Shown: positions 1-8,741 of the stretch, piece after piece | Position numbering within the stretch: position 1 is the stretch's first letter | How the letters are laid out: each line of letters starts with the position of its first letter | NCBI RefSeq assembly: GCF_030540825.1 | Contig: NZ_JAUOEO010000001.1 | Coordinates: 345,001-409,000 of the forward strand | Reading direction: 5' to 3' | DNA length: 64,000 bases | From: Flavivirga spongiicola | GTDB taxonomy: Bacteria; Bacteroidota; Bacteroidia; Flavobacteriales; Flavobacteriaceae | Program-made: the position numbers and the translations under genes | The notes under the pieces: generated by a model | Seen by the model: the letters and a program-made list of their open reading frames with translations, nothing else | Database searches by the model: none | What the model was told of the DNA's origin: nothing

Positions 1-1306
1 TTTCGGGAGTTAATAAAGTGGTTTTTCCTTTTAAAGTGACTTTGTATACTTGTTGATGGTATGGGTTATTACTCGTTTCTTTTCCCGATGCTAAAAAGTA
101 AACATCGCCACTAGATTTATCAATATGGTTTACATCATTAATATAATAATCGCCTTTTGTAAGTGCTGTTATTTTATAGGTTTTTAAATCCAAACTATAT
201 AACTGCCTCCATCCACTTCTTTCGGAAAGAAAAATGATTTTTCCTTTTTCTTCTAAATTAAAATATCTGAAATTATCAATATTTGTATTACTGGTTTCGG
301 TTATTAATGTACGCTCTGTATTGGTATTTAAATCAATTTGTTTTACATACTCTTTTTGAAAGCCCCGCTCCAAGTAATTAGCAAACAAGACACCGCTTTT
401 ATCAGACCAATTTGTAGAAATTGAATTTATATGTGTACCTTTAGGCAGGCTTGTTTTTACTTCTTTTTTAGTGTCAATATTATAAAAAACAGGTTTTTCA
501 TATACCATCGTTGTATCGCCTGGTGATCCTCGATAATAGGATAATAATTTCGGCTTGTATAAGGAATCTTTACTCCAATCGAGCAAATACATTTTTTCAG
601 CATTACTAAGGTCAATAACTTTGGTTGCTAACCATTTAGAATCTGGAGACCAGCTAACTGTAAAGCGTTTTGGACGTTCGCCGTTTTCTCCTTCCATAAT
701 ATCATACCAACCATAATAGCTGGCATACTCGTAATTTTTTTTGCCGTCGAAACTTAATTGGTGTACGTTGTTCGTTTCGGTAGATTTAATATAAAGGTTA
801 TAATCTTTTGAATAAGCCACCCATTTACCATTAGGCGATTTACTTTCTAAAGGATTATTTTCTGCTTTCTTTTCTTCTTTAAGTTCAAGCTTATAGGATT
901 CTAAATTTAAAACATAAGACTTTCCTAAAGTATTAAAAGATAGTTTTTTTTCGTTTTCATATTCAATCTTTGAAAGCGAAAGGTCTGTCGGTTTTATTTC
1001 TTCTTTGAAAGTTTCCAGAAACGCTTTTGCCAACTTTTCATGATCAAATAATAGTGTAGCTTCTTGATCTTTTTTGAAATGTACTGTTTTATAGGTTTTT
1101 CCTTTTTTAGAATATTCTATAAACCATATTCCTGAGCCATCTTTAAACCAGTCAACGGGTGTGTCAAGGTTGAAAACTGTTTTATTATTGTAGTTATTGT
1201 ACATATAACTTACTGCCCGTTTGTAGTCTTCCTGTGATAAATTTTGTGACTGCAACGTTGCAGTCACCATACTTAACACATATACTAAATAATAAAAATG
1301 TTTCAT
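1..1306 (-). CDS. S9 family peptidase (dipeptidyl peptidase IV type), 3' end outside window
   Basis: The leftward frame starts at ATG 1306 with a signal peptide (MKHFYYLVYVLSMVTATLQS) and runs open off the window edge, so only about 435 N-terminal residues are visible. The visible part looks like the DPP IV N-terminal beta-propeller: blade-like repeats such as SWSPDSKWLA and SPNGKWVAYSKDYNLYI. The catalytic alpha/beta-hydrolase domain would lie to the left of base 1. Family members cleave X-Pro dipeptides in the periplasm or at the cell surface. It starts 10 bases after the stop of the hydroxyproline epimerase gene, so it is probably the last visible gene of that operon. A prolyl peptidase fits the release of Pro/Hyp peptides; that link is inferred from position only. 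Confidence 0.85.
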   Translation of the reverse strand, partial: MKHFYYLVYVLSMVTATLQSQNLSQEDYKRAVSYMYNNYNNKTVFNLDTPVDWFKDGSGIWFIEYSKKGKTYKTVHFKKDQEATLLFDHEKLAKAFLETFKEEIKPTDLSLSKIEYENEKKLSFNTLGKSYVLNLESYKLELKEEKKAENNPLESKSPNGKWVAYSKDYNLYIKSTETNNVHQLSFDGKKNYEYASYYGWYDIMEGENGERPKRFTVSWSPDSKWLATKVIDLSNAEKMYLLDWSKDSLYKPKLLSYYRGSPGDTTMVYEKPVFYNIDTKKEVKTSLPKGTHINSISTNWSDKSGVLFANYLERGFQKEYVKQIDLNTNTERTLITETSNTNIDNFRYFNLEEKGKIIFLSERSGWRQLYSLDLKTYKITALTKGDYYINDVNHIDKSSGDVYFLASGKETSNNPYHQQVYKVTLKGKTTLLTPE

Positions 1307-1316
1307 CTGTTTATTT

Positions 1317-2327
1317 TTAAATGACTTGAAATCCATGTGCATACGGGTCGTCTTCATCATCAATAATAATGGTGTTGTATCCAAATACTTTTGCCCACCC
1401 TTGTATACTTGGTATAATGGCGGGTTTACCATTTAAAGTGGTTTCTTCTACAACACGCCCAATGAACTTACTTCCTATAAAACTTTCGTGAATAAATTCA
1501 TCTCCTTTTTTCAATCTGCCTTTGGCATAACGTTGTGCTATAACCGCTGATGTTCCTGTACCGCAAGGACTTCTATCAATAGCCTTATCACCATAAAACA
1601 CCGCATTTCTTGCTGTTGATGTTGAATCCATTGGCTCGCCTGTCCATAACAAATGTGAAACATCTCTAATGGTTTCATTCTCTGGATGCACAAACTTGTT
1701 GGGGTATTTTTGGTTGATTTTATCCCTTAGTATTTGAGAATATTGTATCAACTTACCTGCTGTAAAATCCTGAACGCCTGAAAAATTTTGTTGTGGGTCT
1801 ATGATCGCATAATAATTTCCACCATAAGACACGTCAAAAGTCAATTCACCCAATTCCGGACAATCAATCGTTAAGTTTTCAGCAGCTAAATAGCTTTTTA
1901 CATTGGTTAGTTTTACCCAATCTACTTTATTTTTCGTTTGCTGATATTCAATTTCCACCAAACCTGCCGGGGCTTCCATTTTGATTTTTCCCTTTGTTTT
2001 TGGTGTGATTAACCCTTCTTCGATAGCAATCGTTATGGTGCCAATAGTTCCATGCCCACACATGGGCAAACATCCAGATGTTTCAATAAACAAAATAGCA
2101 AAATCGTTTTCTGGATTGTGTGGCGGATACAGAATACTACCGCTCATCATATCATGTCCACGAGGTTCAAACATCAAGCCCTTACGAATCCAATCGTATT
2201 CCTTTAAAAAATGTTGTCGTTTTTCACTCATGGTGTCTCCCTTTAAATCGGGACCACCCTCTTTAATAACTCTTACCGGGTTTCCACAGGTATGCGCATC
2301 GATACAAACAAATGTGTTTCTACTCAT
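1317..2327 (-). CDS. 4-hydroxyproline 2-epimerase (proline racemase family)
   Basis: This 336-residue protein belongs to the proline racemase family. Both catalytic cysteines are present: Cys90 in MCGHGTIG and Cys255 in DRSPCGTGTSA. Having both separates racemases/epimerases from trans-3-hydroxyproline dehydratases, which have Thr at the second site. The expected cytoplasmic reaction is trans-4-hydroxy-L-proline to cis-4-hydroxy-D-proline. Assignment to hydroxyproline rather than proline rests on the neighbouring DapA-like deaminase and semialdehyde dehydrogenase, which are the later steps of that pathway. The ATG start overlaps the stop of the upstream DUF885 gene by 8 bases, suggesting translational coupling. 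Confidence 0.9.
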   Translation of the reverse strand: MSRNTFVCIDAHTCGNPVRVIKEGGPDLKGDTMSEKRQHFLKEYDWIRKGLMFEPRGHDMMSGSILYPPHNPENDFAILFIETSGCLPMCGHGTIGTITIAIEEGLITPKTKGKIKMEAPAGLVEIEYQQTKNKVDWVKLTNVKSYLAAENLTIDCPELGELTFDVSYGGNYYAIIDPQQNFSGVQDFTAGKLIQYSQILRDKINQKYPNKFVHPENETIRDVSHLLWTGEPMDSTSTARNAVFYGDKAIDRSPCGTGTSAVIAQRYAKGRLKKGDEFIHESFIGSKFIGRVVEETTLNGKPAIIPSIQGWAKVFGYNTIIIDDEDDPYAHGFQVI

Positions 2328-4050
2328 TCTTTACTTCATCAATATATTTATGTATTCTTTTTTCTAGGATAGCCAAAGTCACCGTGCCTTGTTCTAAAAT
2401 AATTTCATGAAATTCACGAATATCAAATTTAGCGCCTAATATTTCTTTGGCTTTTTTCCTTAATTCCCTAATTTTAAGTTCTCCTATTTTATAGGATAAC
2501 GCCTGTCCTGGCCATGATATATAACGGTCTGTTTCTGTATTTACCTCATGTATTGATAAGGCAGTATTTGATGCTAGATAATCCACTACTTGTTGCCGTG
2601 TCCAACCTTTGGCATGAATACCGGTATCGACTACCAAACGGCAGGCGCGCCACATTTCATAGGTTAATTTACCAAATTGCTCATAAGGTGTCGTGTACAA
2701 TGCCATGTCTTCGGCAAGAAATTCTGAATATAATCCCCAGCCTTCGCCATAGGCAGACAAATACAAATCTTTTCTAAACTGCGGGATACTATCTCCTAAC
2801 TCATTATTTAAACTCCCTTGTAAATGATGTCCTGGAACCGCTTCGTGAACTGTTAATGCCGGTAAAGTATACAAAGGTCTGCTTGGCAAATCGTAGGTAT
2901 TTACCCAGTAATACCCAGGTTCTGTGCTGTTTTTTGAGGTCCCTACATAACGCCCACCTGTATATTTTGGTGCAATCGCATCTGGTACAGGAGCTACGCC
3001 ATAAGGCTTCCTCGGTAAGGTTTTAAAGAATTTTGGCAATTGTGCATCTGCGCGTTTCGCTATATCTCTGGCAATCACTAATAATTGCTTTGGACTTTTA
3101 GCATAAAACTGCGGATCGGTTCTTAAAAATTGCAAAAAATCCGCAAAGCTTCCTTTAAAATTTAACGCATTAATAATTTTTTGCATTTCTGCCTTTATAC
3201 GAGCAACTTCGGTTAAACCAATTTGATGAATAGCATCAGCAGTATATGTTGTGCTTGTAGTATAAAAGTTGATCCGGTTTTGATAAAATGCCCTTCCGTT
3301 AGGTAAATTTAATGCGCCTAATGAGATTCTTGTTTTTGGCAGGTATTCGGTTTCAAAAAAGTTTTTTATTCTTTTAAATTGAGGTGTAACAACAGTTTCA
3401 ATAGTGCCTTTTGCAACTAACAATACAGAATCTTTTTGTGCTATAGTTAAATTTTCAGGCAGATTTTTAAATGGCGAATAATAAAAACTATCCTCATAAT
3501 TATCAACAATATGATCGTTATATGAAGATTCATACCCTTTGAAAATAACCAGCGATTGAGAAACCCCTTTTTCTAAGCCTTCACGCAAATTTGTAATATG
3601 TTGATTTACAAATTCTGGAATGGCACGTAATTTATTCAAATATTCTTTTATTTGTTCGTAATTGGCAAAAGGTTTAACGTTGTAAGTTAAATCCACATGA
3701 AAACCAGCATCGGAAAGTAAAGGGTTTAAATAGCACTCAAACGTGTAATAGTCTATTTTATCTTGAAGAATAAACTTTAAAAGGTCTAATGAAATTTGTT
3801 CTGTTTCATTTAAACCAGAAACTTCTATTTTAGATAATTCGTCTAATTTTGATTCCGCATATTCAGCTTCAGCTTTGTAATAATTTTTAGTAAAAAGACC
3901 TAAAGGGTATGTTTCTTCGTCATACCCTTTATGGTCTTGATTGCTATTGATCAGAGCTTGTAAACTTTCAGGATGATTAGCTACTTTTTTTTTATTGCAA
4001 CTATATATAACGCATAGCAATATGAGTGTATAACATTTAAAATAATTCAT
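2320..4050 (-). CDS. DUF885 family lipoprotein, putative metallopeptidase
   Basis: The 576-residue product begins with a lipoprotein signal peptide (lipobox VIYSC, Cys18), so it should be anchored in an envelope membrane. The C-terminal half holds the DUF885 signature HEAVPGHH at residues 402-409, a metallopeptidase-like zinc motif. Substrates of the family are mostly unknown. The gene lies between the semialdehyde dehydrogenase (132 bases upstream) and the hydroxyproline epimerase (8-base overlap). That makes a role in breaking down Hyp-containing peptides an attractive inference, but there is no direct evidence. Confidence 0.85.
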   Translation of the reverse strand: MNYFKCYTLILLCVIYSCNKKKVANHPESLQALINSNQDHKGYDEETYPLGLFTKNYYKAEAEYAESKLDELSKIEVSGLNETEQISLDLLKFILQDKIDYYTFECYLNPLLSDAGFHVDLTYNVKPFANYEQIKEYLNKLRAIPEFVNQHITNLREGLEKGVSQSLVIFKGYESSYNDHIVDNYEDSFYYSPFKNLPENLTIAQKDSVLLVAKGTIETVVTPQFKRIKNFFETEYLPKTRISLGALNLPNGRAFYQNRINFYTTSTTYTADAIHQIGLTEVARIKAEMQKIINALNFKGSFADFLQFLRTDPQFYAKSPKQLLVIARDIAKRADAQLPKFFKTLPRKPYGVAPVPDAIAPKYTGGRYVGTSKNSTEPGYYWVNTYDLPSRPLYTLPALTVHEAVPGHHLQGSLNNELGDSIPQFRKDLYLSAYGEGWGLYSEFLAEDMALYTTPYEQFGKLTYEMWRACRLVVDTGIHAKGWTRQQVVDYLASNTALSIHEVNTETDRYISWPGQALSYKIGELKIRELRKKAKEILGAKFDIREFHEIILEQGTVTLAILEKRIHKYIDEVKNE

Positions 4051-4182
4051 AGAATATATAATCTTTAGGTTTATATCAATTTTGATTTAAAATGTCATAC
4101 GTCATCATTTATCAATCCCTACCTTTAATACAACATTTTACACTCAATATTGGTTTCACTTATATCTTTATCCTTTTAAAAA

Positions 4183-5709
4183 CTATCGCTTTAAAGCTGT
4201 CGGTAACAATTCATTAGGGAACGATTGATAACTTACTGGTCGTACCCATCGTTTTATGGAATTGGTTCCAACTGCCGTAAATCTTGAATCTGTTGATGCT
4301 GGATATGGTCCACCGTGTTGCATAGATGGACACACCTCTACCCCTGTAGGAACGCCATTAAAAATGATTCTTCCAACTCGGTTTTCAAGTGCATCTATGA
4401 CATCATGAAGATTTGCATAATCTTCTTCTTCGGCAATAATGGTTCCTGTTAATTGCCCTTCTAATCCGTTTATGATTTGGATTAATTCATCTTCATTTTC
4501 AGCTCTTACCACCAATGAAAATGGTCCAAAAACTTCTTGATGTAATTTAGGATTTGCTAAAAAATCCTTCCCCATAACACTCGCTATTTGTGATGCAGCA
4601 TAGTTAGCTTCAATAGCCCCTTCAACTTTTCCAACAACTTTTGCTCCTGTCTGGGAAGACACGCTATTGCTGTTTTCAACAAATCCGCTTTTTATATTTG
4701 GATGCAGCATACATTGCGGATTGATGGCTACCGTTTTTTCAGCTAAATCTTTAATGAACTGTTGCGTTTTATCGCCCTCAACTGTTAGTATTAAACCTGG
4801 GTTGGTACAAAATTGTCCTGCGCCTAGGGTAATAGAACCTGCATAGGTCGTTGCAATGGCTTCCGACCTGTTTTCTATGGCTTTTGATGTGATAATAACA
4901 GGATTTATACTTCCCATTTCAGCAAAAACCGGAATAGGCTCTTCTCGTTGAGATGCTACATCAAAAAGGGCTCTACCGCCAGATATACTTCCTGTAAAAC
5001 CAACAGCTTTTATTTTAGTATGCTTTACTAACGTCGTACCAACGGTTCTTCCGCGCCCCATAATATTTGAAAATATACCATTTGTCATGCCTGTTTTTTC
5101 AGCAGCTTTAATAATCGCCGATGCCACTAATTCGGCAGTTCCCGAATGCATTGCATGTGCTTTAACTATAACCGGACACCCTGAAGCTAATGCACTAGCA
5201 GTATCCCCCCCTGCTGTTGAAAACGCCAAAGGAAAATTACTTGCTGCAAAAACAACAACTGGTCCTAATGGGATTAGTGTGCGTCTCAAGTCATCTTTGG
5301 GTAGTGGTGTTCTATCCGGGATGGCTTCATCTATGGTATTTTCCCTCCAATCTTCGTTAGCTACTAATTCTGCAAAAGAACGTAACTGAAATATAGTTCT
5401 ACCACGTTCTCCAATCGCCCTTCCTTCCGGCAATCCGGATTCTGTAGTATAAACATCTAATAGTTCTTGGTCTAAGGCCAAAATTTCATCGGCAATGGCA
5501 TTTAGAAATGCAGCTCTTTTTTCTCCTGATATTCTTCTATACGTTTTAAAAGCAGACCATGCCAATTGAACAGCCTCATCGACCTCTTCTGCCGTAGCCT
5601 CATAAAAAGGCGTTGGATTCTCAATATTTAGCTTGGGATTTACCGTTTTATGTGTCACATTTCCACTTGCTTTAAGCGTGTTACCTATATAATTTTTTCC
5701 TGTTATCAT
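4183..5709 (-). CDS. Aldehyde dehydrogenase (NADP+), probable 2-oxoglutarate semialdehyde dehydrogenase
   Basis: A full-length 508-residue aldehyde dehydrogenase. It has the cofactor/substrate motif ASNFPLA (156-162), GFTGS (237-241), the general base Glu264 in FAEMGS and the catalytic Cys301 in GQFCTNPG. The sequence style (ASNFPLAFSTAGGDTASALA) is that of the NADP-preferring alpha-ketoglutaric semialdehyde dehydrogenases of hydroxyproline and pentose pathways. In this operon it would oxidise the semialdehyde made by the DapA-like enzyme to 2-oxoglutarate. The start at ATG 5709 gives the usual N-terminus. The general family is certain; substrate specificity is inferred from context. Confidence 0.9.
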   Translation of the reverse strand: MITGKNYIGNTLKASGNVTHKTVNPKLNIENPTPFYEATAEEVDEAVQLAWSAFKTYRRISGEKRAAFLNAIADEILALDQELLDVYTTESGLPEGRAIGERGRTIFQLRSFAELVANEDWRENTIDEAIPDRTPLPKDDLRRTLIPLGPVVVFAASNFPLAFSTAGGDTASALASGCPVIVKAHAMHSGTAELVASAIIKAAEKTGMTNGIFSNIMGRGRTVGTTLVKHTKIKAVGFTGSISGGRALFDVASQREEPIPVFAEMGSINPVIITSKAIENRSEAIATTYAGSITLGAGQFCTNPGLILTVEGDKTQQFIKDLAEKTVAINPQCMLHPNIKSGFVENSNSVSSQTGAKVVGKVEGAIEANYAASQIASVMGKDFLANPKLHQEVFGPFSLVVRAENEDELIQIINGLEGQLTGTIIAEEEDYANLHDVIDALENRVGRIIFNGVPTGVEVCPSMQHGGPYPASTDSRFTAVGTNSIKRWVRPVSYQSFPNELLPTALKR

Positions 5710-5784
5710 ATTGCCTTTATTTTTTTAAATGTACTTCTAAGTTTATTGGTTTATAAACGTATATTGTGTTATGCAATTATCACG

Positions 5785-5916
5785 CTATTTGTTCAAACAC
5801 GCTTGCTGTAAAGTAGTTTCAACACATTCTTTACAAAACGTACAAATCATTTCCTCTTGAGAATCAAATGGTAATGACTTGTTACAAATTCTACATGTTG
5901 GTATTTTTTCTAACAT
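5785..5916 (-). CDS. Small Cys-rich DUF1272-like protein, shortened
   Basis: A 43-residue frame between the deaminase and the dehydrogenase genes. It reads like DUF1272: starts MLEKIPTC, then CNKSLPFDS, then a metal-binding-like ICTFCKEC. Cysteines lie at 8, 11, 25, 28, 31 and 40. As I recall the family, it normally has extra residues between IC and CTFC and ends with a CPNCGG segment. Here it stops after QQACLNK, so the last Cys pair is lost. It sits 25 bases after the deaminase stop. It may be a compact functional variant or a decaying gene; function is unknown. Confidence 0.6.
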   Translation of the reverse strand: MLEKIPTCRICNKSLPFDSQEEMICTFCKECVETTLQQACLNK

Positions 5917-5941
5917 GTTTTTATGGTAACATCTAAATTAT

Positions 5942-6871
5942 TTATGTTAAAACAGCTAAATTTTTATATTCTGGTAATATTGGTCTTACCTCAAGTGCAT
6001 CTTTAATTATTTTCACAACTCTCTCTCTCTCGTGACCTTCTAATACCAATCTTGGTGCTCTTACATACTCTGACCCTATTCCTGTATAAACAGATGCCAT
6101 TTTAATATACTGCACTAATTTAGGGCTAATATCTAACTCTAATAAAGGCATAAACCATCTGTAAATTTCAATAGCTTCTTGAATTCTTCCTACTTTTTGC
6201 AATTCGTAAATAGCAACAGTTTCAGCCGGAAATGCATCTACTAAACCTGCTACCCATCCATCCGCTCCAATTAACAAGCTTTCTAATGCTAAAGTATCTA
6301 CGCCAGTCATGATTGCTAATCTATCTCCAAATCTGTTTTTTATTCTAGTGATATTTGTAGTATCCCTAGTAGATTCTTTTACCGCCTGAATATTAGGGCA
6401 TGTTTCTAATAATTCAGCAAACATGTCTAAGGTTACTTCAATTTTATAGTCAACTGGATTGTTATAAATCATGATTGGCAAAGTTGTACTATTTGCAACT
6501 GTTTTAAAATATTCTATAACCTCTTCATCACTTGCTTTATAACGCATTGGCGGCAACATCATCAAACCTTTAGCACCATCTTCTTCTGCTGCTTTTGCTA
6601 AATTAATAGCTGCTTTGGTAGTTTGTTCTGCAATATTCATTAATACTGGCACTTTTCCATTTACCAAAGCCACAGTCTCTCTTGTAAGAATGCGTCTTTC
6701 TTCATCAGTTAAGGTACTTGCTTCACCAAGTGTTCCGCCTAATACAATACCGTTAACACCTGCATCTAACTGTGTTTTAATATTTACTTTAAATAAATCT
6801 AAATCCAACGCATCATCAACTGTGAATTGTGTTGTTACTGCGGGCATTACTCCCTTCCATTGAATACTCAT
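5942..6871 (-). CDS. DapA/NAL-family lyase, probable 1-pyrroline-4-hydroxy-2-carboxylate deaminase
   Basis: A 309-residue TIM-barrel protein of the dihydrodipicolinate synthase family. The Schiff-base lysine is Lys165 in QAVKEST, the partner Tyr136 sits in MIYNNP, and the substrate loop GGTLGEAST is at 45-53. In hydroxyproline degradation this family deaminates and dehydrates 1-pyrroline-4-hydroxy-2-carboxylate to 2-oxoglutarate semialdehyde. The adjacent epimerase and semialdehyde dehydrogenase support that specificity over a lysine-biosynthesis role. It appears to be the first gene of the leftward operon, with a good promoter match just upstream. Confidence 0.85.
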   Translation of the reverse strand: MSIQWKGVMPAVTTQFTVDDALDLDLFKVNIKTQLDAGVNGIVLGGTLGEASTLTDEERRILTRETVALVNGKVPVLMNIAEQTTKAAINLAKAAEEDGAKGLMMLPPMRYKASDEEVIEYFKTVANSTTLPIMIYNNPVDYKIEVTLDMFAELLETCPNIQAVKESTRDTTNITRIKNRFGDRLAIMTGVDTLALESLLIGADGWVAGLVDAFPAETVAIYELQKVGRIQEAIEIYRWFMPLLELDISPKLVQYIKMASVYTGIGSEYVRAPRLVLEGHERERVVKIIKDALEVRPILPEYKNLAVLT

Positions 6872-6894
6872 AAATTATAATTTTTGTTTGCTGG

Positions 6895-6926
6895 CAAAAT
6901 TAAATGGAATACACTTATTTAAACAA
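6895..6926 (-). promoter_or_regulatory. Putative promoter of the hydroxyproline operon
   Basis: Read leftward, TAATTTTG (6902-6895) matches the Bacteroidota -7 consensus TAnnTTTG exactly. A TTG (6926-6924) lies 21 bases upstream, near the expected -33 position. The ATG of the deaminase gene is about 24 bases downstream, giving a short leader. This is a consensus match only. Confidence 0.5.
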
Positions 6927-7282
6927 TAAAACGTTATCCACGATTGATACTATATAATCCAAATGATTACACTTTTTAATTTAATTGAATATTATTTACA
7001 TAATAATAACATACAAAAGGCACTTTTATTAAATAAAAAATTAATGAACAATTTTTGAATAACATCCTCGCATGTTTCTTTATTCTTAAATACAACATAT
7101 CATGCTATAGATAAAGGTTCTCAATATTAATTGTACAATGGGGGATGAGGTAAAATTAGCCTAGTTTTTATAAAAAAGATAATATTTTTTTATTCATAAA
7201 TGATACAATATTATCCGTTTTAGTATTTCGACACAACAAAATGAATAATATTTATATATCTTAGATATCAATACTTTTTTAA
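6927..7282. other. AT-rich divergent regulatory region
   Basis: About 355 bases separate the leftward operon promoter from the rightward AraC regulator. No coding frame or RNA gene is visible. The stretch is very AT-rich and most likely holds the regulator's promoter and AraC-type binding sites. I could not identify a convincing direct-repeat operator by eye. Confidence 0.5.
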
Positions 7283-8128
7283 ATGAAAGTTTTACCCTTT
7301 AAAATACCAAAACCTAAGCACGCAGCTTTTATCTTTCAAACAGATATTAACGAGTCTTTTTATGATAAATTGCACCAACATGAAGAAATCCAACTAAGTC
7401 TAATTATTGAAGGAGAAGGCACACTTGTTATTGGTGACACTGTAAATTATTATAGTAAAGGGGATGTTTTAGTTATTGGAAGTCATTTACCGCATGTTTT
7501 TAAAAGTGATACAAAAGCATCAAAAACCTCTAAAATGCTTTCTCTTTTTTTTATAAAGTCTGCTTTTGGAGACTATTTTTTCGATCTTGAGGAATTAAAA
7601 GAAGTAGACGCTTTTTTTAAACGCGCAAAATATGGGTTTAAAATAACATCAAACAAAGAGCAGCTTCTAAATTTATATAATAAGTTTGATAACAATACAA
7701 AGTTTGATCAATTTTTAATATTTCTAGAAATATTAAAAATATGTTCAACTGCTAACTATACTAGTTTATCCTCTTTTATTTATGATAAAAAATATTCTGA
7801 AATTGAAGGAAAAAGAATGCGTGACATTTTTGAATACACCATGACTCATTTCAATGATGATATTACTTTAAATTCTGTTGCCGACGTAGCAAACATGACT
7901 AAAAATGCATTCTGTAAGTACTTTAAGAAACGGACAAATAAAACATATTTTCAGTTCTTAAATGAATTAAGAATAGAACACGCCTGTAAGCTTTTAATTT
8001 ATAAAGAAGAACTGCAAATTAATGAAATAGCGGATTTATCTGGTTATAAAAATTTATCAAATTTTAATAGACAGTTTAAAATACTAAAACAACTTTCACC
8101 ATCTGATTTTAGGAAAAACAGAAATTAA
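7283..8128 (+). CDS. AraC family transcriptional regulator (cupin sensor domain)
   Basis: The 281-residue protein has an N-terminal cupin-like sensor domain (about 1-120; the H-x-H-E pattern LHQHEEIQLSLI near residue 30 is typical). The C-terminal AraC domain has two helix-turn-helix units (about 180-280), including DVANMTKNAFCKYFKKRT and EIADLSGYKNLSNFNRQFK. It is transcribed divergently from the hydroxyproline operon across a 411-base gap. It is therefore the obvious candidate activator of that operon, with hydroxyproline or a pathway intermediate as effector; the regulatory link is inferred. Confidence 0.9.
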   Translation: MKVLPFKIPKPKHAAFIFQTDINESFYDKLHQHEEIQLSLIIEGEGTLVIGDTVNYYSKGDVLVIGSHLPHVFKSDTKASKTSKMLSLFFIKSAFGDYFFDLEELKEVDAFFKRAKYGFKITSNKEQLLNLYNKFDNNTKFDQFLIFLEILKICSTANYTSLSSFIYDKKYSEIEGKRMRDIFEYTMTHFNDDITLNSVADVANMTKNAFCKYFKKRTNKTYFQFLNELRIEHACKLLIYKEELQINEIADLSGYKNLSNFNRQFKILKQLSPSDFRKNRN

Positions 8129-8520
8129 TCTTTTATGATTTGCTAGCCTCCACATTCTCATTCTGCAAGCGAGTGAGCCACTTTATTCCCTTATTTTTAT
8201 TACATTATAGCGATGCTATGATACCAAAAAAAAAACGAATCTTCTTAACTAAGTTTTTGCTTCAAATAAAAATTGAATATATTTTAGTATTAATAAGATT
8301 AAAAATTCATATTATTTTATATTTGTGCCAACGAAAATTAATTTGACATATTTACACTGAAGTAAGGTTCACAATTCGTCAACAACAATTGTGAGAATAC
8401 ACTAACTAATATCTGACCACTGCTAGTGTTTGAACTATAGATTCAAGCCCCAGCCTGGTCACTAAGAAAAAGTTAAACAACATTGCTTAACTTTTTCTAT
8501 TTTTACACAGTTCATTTATG
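8129..8520. other. Intergenic region with inverted repeats before tRNA-Leu
   Basis: No supported gene. It contains CACAATT/AATTGTG arms (around 8370-8393), a TGACCA/TGGTCA pair enclosing a smaller TTGAA/TTCAA stem (about 8416-8461), and a perfect 12-base hairpin at 8465-8498. The stacked inverted repeats suggest a structured RNA or terminator region. I do not recognise a known RNA family. Confidence 0.35.
8465..8498. terminator. Perfect 12-bp hairpin, terminator-like
   Basis: Arms AGAAAAAGTTAA (8465-8476) and TTAACTTTTTCT (8487-8498) are exact complements around a 10-base loop. The right arm runs into a T-rich stretch (ctatttttac). It could end rightward transcription before the tRNA gene, although the stem is weak in G/C. 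Confidence 0.4.
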
Positions 8521-8604
8521 CGCACGTGGCGGAATTGGTAGACGCGCTGGCTTGAGGGGCCAGTATCCGTTTAGGATGTGGAAGTTCGAATCTTCTCGTG
8601 CGCA
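8521..8604 (+). tRNA. tRNA-Leu (anticodon GAG)
   Basis: A complete class II tRNA cloverleaf. The acceptor arms are GCGCACG (8521-8527) and CGTGCGC (8597-8603), with discriminator A at 8604. The anticodon stem CTGGC/GCCAG frames the loop TTGAGGG, giving anticodon GAG. A long variable arm (TATCC...GGATG) and the T loop GTTCGAATC follow. CCA is not encoded, so it must be added by an enzyme; the window's CCA-adding enzyme gene (56314-57732) could supply this. Confidence 0.97.
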
Positions 8605-8741
8605 CAATTAATTTAAACAAATTCTTTATTCATATTACCTGTAAAGAATTTGTTATTACTTTTATCCTCAATATTCCCCTCCTGGCTTTGTTTATACACA
8701 TATATACTTGAACAAATTTTAATTATTTTTAAGTAACTCAT

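Noticed and set aside
8140..8346. 68-codon rightward open frame after the AraC gene
   Set aside because: Composition is that of translated AT-rich intergenic DNA; there is no ribosome-binding site or recognisable domain, and it lies in a structured non-coding stretch.
8472..8480. GTTAAACAA as a further CarH-type operator
   Set aside because: It is a single half-site inside a hairpin, without the partner arm 14 bases away or a promoter.
8521..8604. tRNA-Leu as an island attachment site
   Set aside because: No repeat of the tRNA 3' end and no integrase gene are visible in the window.
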